The position numbers and the translations under genes are program-made. The notes beneath the pieces are model-generated. The model ran no database searches and was not told the origin of the DNA. It was given only the letters and a program-made list of their open reading frames with translations. Source: Arsenophonus sp052174535 (GTDB lineage: Bacteria; Pseudomonadota; Gammaproteobacteria; Enterobacterales; Enterobacteriaceae). From it: a DNA stretch of 6,402 nucleotides. The DNA lies in contig JBQMRQ010000071.1 of the NCBI GenBank assembly GCA_052174535.1, positions 1 through 6,402 on the forward strand, given 5' to 3'. Below, piece by piece: positions 1 through 5,783 of the stretch. Each line of letters starts with the position of its first letter. Position 1 is the stretch's first letter.

Positions 1-909
1 TTTTTGTGTTACCGTTCGAAATAACTCTTCAGTTAACATAATAAGATCTTTATAATCAGCATAAGCCATATACAGTTCCATCATGGTAAATTCTGGATTA
101 TGGCGCGGTGAAATACCTTCATTACGAAAGTTACGATTAATTTCAAAAATGCGCTCAAATCCACCAACAACTAAACGTTTTAAATAAAGTTCTGGCGCAA
201 TACGCAGATACATATCAATATCTAATGCATTATGATGAGTAATAAATGGACGTGCTGCTGCACCACCCGGTATAACATGCATCATGGGTGTTTCAACTTC
301 CATAAAATCTTTACTAACCATGAAGTTACGTAAAGCCGACAGCACACGTGAACGTGTAATAAAAGTCTGACGTGATTGTTCATTAGCAATAAGATCAAGA
401 TAACGTTGTCGATAACGCGTTTCCTGATCTGCTAGTCCATGGAATTTATCTGGCAGAGGTCGTAATGCTTTGGTTAACAAATAAACTTCATAACCATGAA
501 TGGTTAACTCACCTGTTTTGGTCTTAAATAATTTACCTCTAACACCTAGAATATCACCGAGATCCCATTTTTTAAACTGTTCGTTATAAATACCTTCTGG
601 CAAATCATCGCGAAAAATATAAATCTGAATCCGACCACCCATATCTTGTAAGGTTGCAAAAGAGGCTTTACCCATAATACGGCGCGTGATCATTCTCCCA
701 GCAACAGAGACGTTAATATTCAGTTCAGTAAGTTCTTCTGCATGCTTTTCATCATATTTACCATGTATATCACCAGATAAATATTCACGGCGAAAATCAT
801 TAGGAAAAGCAATACCATTATCACGCAATCCTGCTAATTTTTCTCGTCGAGTTTTTAATTCATTATTTAAGTCAAGGGACTGCTCAGCACCCTGTTGTTG
901 TTGAGACAT
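1..909 (-). CDS. lysS: Lysyl-tRNA synthetase, class II (N-terminal 303 codons, runs off left edge)
   Basis: Cytoplasmic enzyme that charges tRNA-Lys with lysine using ATP. I translated the minus strand from the ATG at 909-907 and found an uninterrupted frame to position 1: 303 codons of a protein that is about 505 residues in E. coli. It follows E. coli LysS closely throughout: N-terminal DLNNELKTRREKLA, an anticodon-binding OB-fold region around residues 60-150 with GRMITRRIMGKASF, then the catalytic core with motif 1 (FMEVETPMM, ~202-210), RIAPELYLKRL (~236-246) and motif 2 (FRNEG ~261-265, HNPEFTMME ~270-278). Motif 3 would lie beyond the edge. The start is supported by alignment to E. coli and by a GGA Shine-Dalgarno element just after the prfB stop. 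Only 8 bases separate prfB stop and lysS start, so the two are co-transcribed and probably translationally coupled. No breaks are seen; it appears functional. Confidence 0.97.
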   Translation of the reverse strand, partial: MSQQQQGAEQSLDLNNELKTRREKLAGLRDNGIAFPNDFRREYLSGDIHGKYDEKHAEELTELNINVSVAGRMITRRIMGKASFATLQDMGGRIQIYIFRDDLPEGIYNEQFKKWDLGDILGVRGKLFKTKTGELTIHGYEVYLLTKALRPLPDKFHGLADQETRYRQRYLDLIANEQSRQTFITRSRVLSALRNFMVSKDFMEVETPMMHVIPGGAAARPFITHHNALDIDMYLRIAPELYLKRLVVGGFERIFEINRNFRNEGISPRHNPEFTMMELYMAYADYKDLIMLTEELFRTVTQK

Positions 910-917
910 CTTTTTCC

Positions 918-2015
918 TTATAGGCCAGCTTTTAAGCTTGCTTCAATGAATTTGTCCAGATCACCATCTAGTACTGCTTGAGTATTACGATTTTCAATAC
1001 CAGTACGTAAATCTTTAATTCGAGAATCATCCAGCACATAAGAACGAATTTGGCTACCCCAGCCAATATCAGACTTATTTTCTTCTAATGCTTGTTTATC
1101 AATATTTTTCTTTTGCATCTCTAGCTCATATAATTTTGCTTTTAGTTGCTTAAAAGCCTGATCTTTATTTTTATGTTGAGAACGGTCATTCTGACATTGA
1201 GTAACAATACCAGTTGGAATATGGGTTATACGTACAGCTGACTCTGTTTTATTAACATGTTGCCCACCAGCTCCAGATGCCCGATAAACATCAATGCGTA
1301 AATCTGTAGGATTGATTTGAATATCAATATCATTATCCATTTCAGGATAAATAAAAGCAGAGCTAAACGAAGTATGGCGGCGACCTCCGGAATTAAAAGG
1401 ACTTTTACGCACTAACCGATGAACACCCGTTTCAGTTCGTAACCACCCAAAAGCATACTCACCAATAATCTTTATCGTAGCAGATTTTAAGCCAGCAACA
1501 TCACCATCTGACACTTCAATAATTTCTGTTTTAAAACCTTTTGACTCTGCCCAGAGTAGATACATGCGCATCAACATGCTAGCCCAATCTTGCGCCTCAG
1601 TTCCCCCTGAGCCTGCTTGTAAATCAAGATAACAATTAGCACTATCATTCTGCCTAGAAAACATACAACGAAATTCTAATTGTCCTAGTTTTTCTTCCAG
1701 TTGTGCTAACTCTGCAACCACCTCATAAAAAGTTTCTTTATCATCAGCTTCAATTGCCAGATCAAGCAAACCAGATATATCGTTAAAACCTTGTATCAAA
1801 GCATTAATAGTTTTTACTATTGTTTCAAGATAAGAACGTTCCTTACCCAACTCTTGAGCTCGCTCCGGCTCGTTCCAGACATCAGGCTGCTCAAGTTGTA
1901 TGTTTACTTCCTGTAAACGCTCCTTCTTATTATCATAGTTAAAGATACCCATTAAGATCTTTGCCCGCTCAGACAGATCCTGAATCTGATTTTTTATTGG
2001 ATTAATTTCAAACAT
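918..2015 (-). CDS. prfB: Peptide chain release factor 2 (RF2), frameshift-free version
   Basis: Recognises UGA and UAA in the ribosomal A site and triggers release of the finished protein. The product is 365 residues, the same length as E. coli RF2, and aligns to it without gaps. It carries the stop-codon recognition tripeptide SPF (~205-207) in RKSPFNSGGRRHT and the catalytic GGQ loop (~250-252) in SGAGGQHVN; the residue before SGAGGQ is Ala, as in most RF2s, rather than the Thr of E. coli K-12. The start MFEINP matches E. coli. Unusually, codons 1-365 form one continuous frame: the in-frame UGA and +1 shift normally found near codon 26 are absent (see the site at 1938-1953). The nearest Shine-Dalgarno-like bases (AAAGG) sit only one base before the ATG, too close to be ideal. 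recJ, the usual upstream gene, is missing. Confidence 0.98.
   Translation of the reverse strand: MFEINPIKNQIQDLSERAKILMGIFNYDNKKERLQEVNIQLEQPDVWNEPERAQELGKERSYLETIVKTINALIQGFNDISGLLDLAIEADDKETFYEVVAELAQLEEKLGQLEFRCMFSRQNDSANCYLDLQAGSGGTEAQDWASMLMRMYLLWAESKGFKTEIIEVSDGDVAGLKSATIKIIGEYAFGWLRTETGVHRLVRKSPFNSGGRRHTSFSSAFIYPEMDNDIDIQINPTDLRIDVYRASGAGGQHVNKTESAVRITHIPTGIVTQCQNDRSQHKNKDQAFKQLKAKLYELEMQKKNIDKQALEENKSDIGWGSQIRSYVLDDSRIKDLRTGIENRNTQAVLDGDLDKFIEASLKAGL
1938..1953 (-). other. Fossil of the prfB programmed +1 frameshift site
   Basis: In E. coli the prfB mRNA reads AGGGGG-TAT-CTT-TGA-C: a Shine-Dalgarno-like element, the slippery CTT and an in-frame UGA. Here the matching minus-strand stretch is AATGGG-TATC-TTTAAC. 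The TATCTTT core is kept, but TGA has become TAA and the G-run is weakened. One base is missing slightly upstream (codons 19-21) relative to E. coli, so the gene now reads straight through as ATG-GGT-ATC-TTT-AAC (residues 22-26, MGIFN against RGYLD). The former stop triplet is out of frame. The E. coli sequence is quoted from memory; the local bases and frame are directly visible. Confidence 0.85.
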
Positions 2016-2065
2016 ACCTTTATATCTTTTTATGTTTTTTATTAAAAATCTAAAATATAAAGTCT

Positions 2066-2094
2066 ATTATAGCGGATCTTATTACTGGATTATA
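2066..2094 (-). promoter_or_regulatory. Candidate promoter for prfB-lysS
   Basis: Two perfect TATAAT hexamers lie on the minus strand at 2071-2066 and 2094-2089, about 50 and 75 bases before the prfB start. Using the first as -10, a 17-base spacer puts the -35 at the second hexamer, a poor match to TTGACA; neither has an extended TG. With recJ gone from upstream, prfB-lysS must have its own promoter, and this is the best candidate before the debris begins. In so AT-rich a region TATAAT can arise by chance. Confidence 0.35.
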
Positions 2095-2230
2095 GTGTTC
2101 AATTAATATGCTTCATGATAACCTTTTTACCAAATAAATAGCCGCTTTAGTCAGTAAAAGCCACCTATAAGAGAATAATGCTTTTAATTTAATTACTAAA
2201 AATTAGTAGCAGAAAATATTAATTATAATT

Positions 2231-2457
2231 AAGGGAGATCCATAGCAATACCATCCACTTTCAAGAAAAAATAATGGTAAGAATAGGATAATACTATTCG
2301 GAAGACTATAAATTCTGAATTAGTAATTGCATGTTACGAGATTGCTACGATATTCATTGATATGAACTAGCAGAAAATGTATAAGCATCGCAGGTACACT
2401 GCTTTAGAGATATCTATGAACTGAGTACCTATTTTATACTCTACGATAAGTTAATTT
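2231..2457 (+). pseudogene. Possible IS3-family transposase (OrfB) C-terminal remnant
   Basis: In two adjoining plus frames I read SRKNNGKN...ILF (from 2261), then from 2296 RKTINSELV, CYE, IFIDM, MYKHRRYTALE and finally VPIL. This order resembles the C-terminal end of IS3-family DDE transposases, which run roughly SRKGN-DNA-ESFF-KTLKSELV, then YE...IFDYIE, YN-RRRHSALGY and a final SP. At least two in-frame stops (TAG, TGA) and one frame change break it. The catalytic core upstream is not recognisable. The match is by eye and partial, so this could be coincidence; no terminal inverted repeats were found. Confidence 0.35.
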
Positions 2458-2629
2458 CTAGCTGTTCTGGTAAAAGTTGTTAGCAAAACCCCTTTATACT
2501 GTAAAAAGAATTTTTACTACAAAGGTTACAATGAAAAAGCAAATAATCATATAGATCAAAAAATTTTTTCCTCACCCCCCTCTCTCAGTACTCTACTAAC
2601 ATAAAACTGCATCTCATTAGTTATGTTGA

Positions 2630-2878
2630 TAAATAAGCTGTCATATGATCTCGATATATGCATAATAGCAACTTATTTTACTTTATCTTGCTCATATTAT
2701 CACAGTAAACATCTTATCCCCGTTGGCTGCTGTCCCTATTAACCTCACATTCATTAAGAATGTAGAGATATCATTGCAAAATCTCTGAATTTCAGAAAAA
2801 AATGGAACAATCTTACTGTAAGTCTTCTGATAAAACTATATTGCAAGAATAGATGGTTTAGTTATTTGTGATGATGTT
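2630..2878 (-). pseudogene. Possible type III secretion needle-tip protein (SipD/IpaD family) remnant
   Basis: From 2878 to 2692 on the minus strand one frame, broken by a single TAG near 2840, gives ILAI(stop)FYQKTYSKIV, then PFFSEIQRFCNDISTFL and GTAANGDKM. I align it to Salmonella SipD (from memory): ISAIGDSYLGVYENVV, then AVYTDFYQAFSDILSKM and PGKDGNTV. After the TGA at 2694-2692 the neighbouring frame continues as NMSKIK(stop)NKLLLCIY, matching SipD DVTSLKNDLNSLVNKY. SipD caps the type III secretion needle and controls effector release. Only about 80 codons of a ~340-residue protein remain, with two stops and a shift, so it is non-functional. Matches are mostly hydrophobic pattern plus scattered identities. 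No sipB, sipC or sipA remnant could be recognised beside it. Confidence 0.42.
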
Positions 2879-3086
2879 GAATAGCCTGACTTTACGGGTA
2901 GCTAGGGAAAGAAATAGAGATTAATTTAAAACAGCGTTTAGATTACGTCACTGCCTCCTTTCTTAATTGATAAAAACGAGCATAAATGCACTAAATGGTA
3001 TTATTGAAGTTAACAAAATATTTTTCTTTAATTTATAAAAGGGAATGTTATCTTCCATATAAGAAAGTCAGATGAAGTGCAAGAGT

Positions 3087-3092
3087 AGGAGA
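3087..3092 (+). promoter_or_regulatory. Intact Shine-Dalgarno (AGGAGA) before the 3100 ORF
   Basis: AGGAG ends 8 bases before the ATG at 3100, close to ideal spacing. It is the best ribosome binding site in the degraded region and supports 3100 as a genuine ancestral start. Confidence 0.5.
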
Positions 3093-3099
3093 AAAGTAG

Positions 3100-3309
3100 A
3101 TGGATAAAAGGAAAGAACGAATCTCGCTCTTAATTGCACAAGATTACTATAGGCATGCAAACAATCAGATTCTGGAAGAGTTTAATATAGAGTATATTAA
3201 TCATTTTTTTGAGATGATCATCGATCAGAGGTTATCTTTTGCTAAAATAGAGATAAATAGTAGAAAACTTTTGCCAATAAGCATAGAATTAGTCATCATT
3301 ATCTACTAA
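3100..3309 (+). pseudogene. 69-residue ORF resembling the N-terminus of a SorC/DeoR-type sugar regulator
   Basis: The product begins MDKRKERISLLIAQDYY and continues with NQILEEFNIE and, near residues 46-54, FAKIEINSR. The spacing recalls the N-terminal helix-turn-helix of SorC-family regulators (B. subtilis DeoR, E. coli LsrR): MD-K---S--A--YY, then QQIAE-L-ISRPTVSRLL, then a strand like VQINSR. Here the recognition-helix consensus SRPTVSRLL is replaced by unrelated residues (EYINHFFEM), two residues seem missing before it, and the ~250-residue sugar-binding domain is absent. This suggests a truncated, decaying regulator that may still be translated. The assignment is by eye; a chance ORF is the alternative. 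Confidence 0.33.
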
Positions 3310-3386
3310 TGTTAGTAACCAGTAGAGTAATTGATAAGAAATTTCACATTTAACACTCTGAACATTTATATCAGCTGATTAAAAAA

Positions 3387-3420
3387 TAGCTGAACAAATT
3401 ACATAGCTGAGCAGATTACA
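3387..3420 (+). repeat. Two tandem copies of a 17-bp unit
   Basis: TAGCTGAACAAATTACA (3387-3403) is followed directly by TAGCTGAGCAGATTACA (3404-3420); they differ at two positions, both A/G. A further TAG follows at 3421. It is probably a small slippage duplication in non-coding DNA; no function is evident. Confidence 0.75.
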
Positions 3421-3512
3421 TAGTATGGGGGTCGTTTTATTTACCAAATTATCTGGCATGAAGAAGATTGTTTGAAACCAAAGACAATTAAAATATAGAC
3501 GTGACTAAAAAA

Positions 3513-3608
3513 TTACTCTACAACCAAAGTAAAAACTTGTTGCCAACACACCCTAATTTCTTCAGAAATTAATTCAAATAGCTTGGAATAAGTCTCTTCT
3601 AAAAACAT
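3513..3608 (-). CDS. Possible 31-residue ORF or remnant, function unknown
   Basis: ATG at 3608-3606 reads MFLEETYSKLFELI and continues for 31 codons to a TAA at 3515-3513; the end is FTLVVE. Composition (Glu-rich start, alternating hydrophobics) looks protein-like. It starts four bases from an 18-bp palindrome and diverges from the 3681 start. No Shine-Dalgarno is seen before it and I recognise no family. It may be the 5' scrap of a longer gene or chance. Confidence 0.18.
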   Translation of the reverse strand: MFLEETYSKLFELISEEIRVCWQQVFTLVVE

Positions 3609-3611
3609 AAA

Positions 3612-3629
3612 TCTACTTAATTAAGTAGA
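3612..3629. repeat. Perfect 18-bp palindrome (possible operator)
   Basis: TCTACTTAATTAAGTAGA is its own reverse complement. At roughly this base composition I estimate well under one such palindrome by chance in a window this size. It lies between two divergent starts (3608 minus, 3681 plus) and just before a promoter-like sequence, where a dimeric repressor would bind. The binding role is inference. Confidence 0.6.
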
Positions 3630-3655
3630 CTATTTATAACTCTTTGTGTTATAAT
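3626..3655 (+). promoter_or_regulatory. Extended -10 promoter overlapping a second dyad
   Basis: TATAAT at 3650-3655 is preceded by TG at 3647-3648, an extended -10. TAGACT at 3626-3631, spaced 18 bases, matches four of six -35 bases. The -10 overlaps a second inverted repeat, TTATAAC (3634-3640) and GTTATAA (3648-3654) with a 7-base spacer. The left arm also offers a TATAAA on the minus strand. TGTTATAAT resembles half of an enterobacterial Zur box, but the other half does not fit. The promoter would drive the remnant starting at 3681. Confidence 0.4.
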
Positions 3656-3680
3656 CTCCTTTTTTTATTTGAAGCGCTTT

Positions 3681-3880
3681 ATGACCTCTTTCCCACAAGA
3701 AAGAAATTATAATAAACCATTGAATTCTCATAACACAGATCATACAGCAATACATTCAACTCAACTCTAAAATTTTATCATTACTTAGAATTCCGCTCCC
3801 TACAGTAAAACGACTATCCATAGTTTTAATTATGCTAATTTCTAGTGTATGGAGTTTTGGAAGATTACTGGTGTATTCTG
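3681..3880 (+). pseudogene. Frameshifted small membrane-protein remnant
   Basis: ATG at 3681 reads MTSFPQERNYNKPLNSH and stops after 29 codons (TAA at 3768). A frame one base over, open from about 3733 to the TGA at 3880, gives a polar stretch then LPTVKRLSIVLIMLISSVWS: a basic residue pair followed by about 15 hydrophobic residues, typical of an N-terminal signal-anchor. A single-base indel between the two frames would join them into one ~65-residue N-terminus. The LP-x-x-KR plus membrane helix pattern resembles the start of OapA-domain peptidoglycan hydrolases such as MepM, but this is weak and nothing downstream supports it. Confidence 0.3.
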
Positions 3881-3946
3881 TTTATTGATTTCGTAGATAA
3901 TTTCAACAACAGAGAGATGATATGACATGAAAAGTCTATCTTATAG

Positions 3947-3966
3947 ATATCTGTAAAACCAGATAT
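3947..3966. repeat. Short inverted repeat upstream of the transposase remnant
   Basis: ATATCTG (3947-3953) and CAGATAT (3960-3966) form a 7-bp stem with a 6-base loop. No T-run follows, so it is not a terminator. Its position about 25 bases before the recognisable transposase could mark an element end, but I found no partner copy on the far side. Confidence 0.25.
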
Positions 3967-3988
3967 TACCCTCTGATACATTATAACT

Positions 3989-4933
3989 AACTCATCCGTA
4001 ATAGCGTGCAAGCAGGTGATAAGGCGCCGCTGTTAAAACTGAACTTGAAATCCATGCTGCGATAAGCTACTGAACACTGCCTTGTTGACGGATGTGTTCC
4101 GTGCCATTCTCATAATGATTATTTGCCACAGCGAGTTACATTGATTGATATTGGTGATGTTGAGATTAAAGTGCCTAAGATTAAAGGTAATCATAGAGGT
4201 AATTGAATATCTTCAACACAATTCATTACTACCAACTTATCTGAAGCGTACAAAAAACGTTAAAGAGTTAGGAAAACACTATACCTGGAAGGTATTTTCA
4301 CTGGTAATTTTCACAAAATTCTTTGGGATTTTCAGTAAAAAGCACATACTCTCCCTGGAGGTACCCCCATCAGGAGATTAAAAATAATAATGCCTTCAAA
4401 AGAGCATTGGGAATGGCGGATACGTGATTTAAGCGATACACTTACGTTTATTTATTTGCTGATGACATAAATACCCTGCCAAACAAACTGATTATCTTTA
4501 TTTGCTGTTTATTATTAGCAACACTGTGCGCATGAACATAAGGAGCTCATTATCGTCATAAACAGGGTTATTGAAAGTCATAAGAAGGACTTGACCTAAC
4601 CTCTAAATGAGCTAAAATCGTGGAACTTAACCGTATCTCCTAAATCTACTAAGGTAGATGGTGCTTATTAGTTTTTTGGAATGAAATGGAAAAGATATTC
4701 CAGAATATGCAGCACCAACGCTGTTGTCTAGACAACATATCTGATATGATACCTTTACTCATCAAAAGTATGTAAGCAAAAGTTAAGACTGAATTACGGA
4801 AGTTAACTAGCTGAGAACTATGATATTGCTAATAGAGCTCTTTTAATTCTTTATTGGTAAGGTTTTTAGCGTATCCTTTAGCGATGAAGAAACTAAAGCT
4901 GCTAAATATGAGATTTAGCCTGCTAACTCTGAT
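3989..4933 (+). pseudogene. IS256-family (mutator-type) transposase pseudogene
   Basis: Recognisable segments follow the transposase in correct order but hop frames: LIRNSVQAG (3991), AVKTELEIHAAISY (~4026), NDYLPQRVTLIDIGDVEIKV (~4129-4170), LLPTYLKRTKNVKEL (~4225-4270), TLYLEGIFTGNFHKIL (~4276-4323), HWEWRIRDLSD (~4408), YVYLFADDIN (4443), HKELIIVINRVIES (4537), LTVSPKSTKVDGAY (~4630), QRCCLDNISDMIP (4716), AKVKTELRKL (~4770), AENYDIANRAL (~4810) and AYPLAMKKL (~4870). The family consensus has IGPVEVKVP, YLKGISTGDF, RDLS-YVYxWADGIY, VGDGALGFW and QRCWVHKTANVL-KMPKS. The Asp residues of YVYLFADD and VDGAY fit the first two of the DDE triad; the region carrying the final Glu (TNPIEST) is gone. 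There are at least eight frame changes and several stops, so it is long dead. Terminal repeats were not identified. Confidence 0.85.
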
Positions 4934-4974
4934 GGTAACAACATCTGATTTAAAGATGAAAACAGATTTACGAA

Positions 4975-5600
4975 GTATCAGAATGGAATCTTGTCATACC
5001 CCTAGATTTGCCAATAACTCAATAATTTACTTATTTCTTATCCATAAAACTCCTTTATCTTCAGATAAAGATTAGTCACGTCGTGTAGTAGCCAATCTCG
5101 CTAGCTTAATATCTAAATCAAGTAATTTTTCCAAAAATTTCTAGCCTACCTCTTTAGGTAAAGCTATCTCATAATCTAATTTGCCAATATAAAACCTACA
5201 CTAATAATAAACTAGTGATTAATCTTTTTACTATAAAAAAATAGGATATCCATAACTGCTGTTTTTGTTGTTTATTAAGTAGAGGTTGCATCTTCAATTG
5301 AGTATATTGAGGCCTAAATAGCAATGAATACTGAATTATCACTTACTTGCAAATTAATTAGGTAATTTTCAATATATTTCATTGATCAATGTAAATCTTC
5401 TGCTTGGCGCCTATAATTAGCAATTAATCGATAATACTCATCATTAAATAGCAGACAACTAAATCATCAATCAGACCTCTAGAAGCATTTAATATACTCG
5501 TATAATAAAGTACTTTATACCAGATTGCGCTTCATCTTTGCTATATCATTGACTAATAAATAATGTCAAAAAATCTTGATACAATTACTATGTAGATAAA
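4975..5600 (-). pseudogene. gcvT: Glycine cleavage system T protein (aminomethyltransferase) pseudogene
   Basis: GcvT transfers the aminomethyl carbon of glycine to tetrahydrofolate. Reading the minus strand from the ubiI side, segments match E. coli GcvT in order: NDIAKM (near 5550, E. coli NDVAKL), LYYTSILNASRGLIDDLVVC (5510-5451; E. coli LYSGMLNASGGVIDDLIVY), FNDEYYRLIANYRRQAEDL (from 5448; TEDFFRLVVNSATREKDL), LQVSDNSVFIAI (~5350; ITVRDDLSMIAV), DYEIALPKE (~5180; GYEIALPNE), RLATTRRD (~5095; GLGARDT) and IIELLANLGV (~5015; ISPLAANMGW). A one-base loss near 5448, several further shifts and many stops destroy it. The last ~90 residues are missing, cut off where the IS256 remnant begins. The N-terminal ~55 codons are too eroded to read but may extend to about 5755. 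Its place downstream of ubiI on the same strand is the E. coli arrangement. gcvH and gcvP are absent. Confidence 0.88.
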
Positions 5601-5783
5601 TTAAGTTGTAAGTTGTAACTTTAAATATCTATTAACAGAGTAAAACATTACTATTAAAATATAGAGCAACACTATCAAAAAATAATAAATAAAATTACTG
5701 AATTAAATTAATTAATATAACTATTTGAAATCAACATTATTTCTATAAAATAATAGATTAAGAGGAAAGTGCCGATAAGTTAA

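Larger units (their letters stand above)
2016..5783. other. Collapsed gene-graveyard region between prfB and ubiI
   Basis: No continuous reading frame here has convincing similarity along a whole protein. Translating both strands shows stretches of 20-60 recognisable codons broken by stops and frame changes; each is listed separately. In E. coli this interval holds recJ, dsbC, xerD, fldB, bglA, gcvP, gcvH, gcvT and others, of which only gcvT is recognisable here. I see nothing assignable in 2095-2230, 2520-2630, 2880-3080, 3310-3510 (apart from a small tandem repeat) and 5601-5783; these are AT-rich with stops in all frames. Confidence 0.85.

Noticed and set aside
686..904. 72-codon plus-strand ORF opposite lysS
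   Set aside because: It lies wholly antisense to the well-supported lysS coding sequence and has no similarity or ribosome binding site; a shadow frame.
2501..2517. Hairpin GTAAAAA-GAA-TTTTTAC as a terminator
   Set aside because: Three-base loop, A/T-dominated stem, no adjacent gene end.
2532..2555. Mini-ORF ATG AAA AAG CAA with an AAGG upstream, possible signal-peptide start
   Set aside because: It stops after seven codons and no neighbouring frame continues it convincingly.
2930..2965. Minus-strand AAAGGAGG followed by GTG as a gene start
   Set aside because: The GTG is followed by ACG and TAA, so nothing can be translated; at most a vestige.
4145..4381. 78-codon plus-strand ORF as an independent gene
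   Set aside because: Only its central part (LLPTYLKRTKNVKEL) is meaningful and that is one frame segment of the IS256 transposase pseudogene; the rest reads out of register.
4854..5075. 73-codon plus-strand ORF as an independent gene
   Set aside because: Its first ~27 codons match the transposase remnant and its end is antisense to the gcvT pseudogene; a chance fusion across the junction with only a TTG start.
5736..5754. Hairpin ATTATTT-CTATA-AAATAAT downstream of ubiI as a terminator
   Set aside because: The stem is entirely A/T with no G/C core and no following T-run on the minus strand; likely chance in AT-rich DNA.
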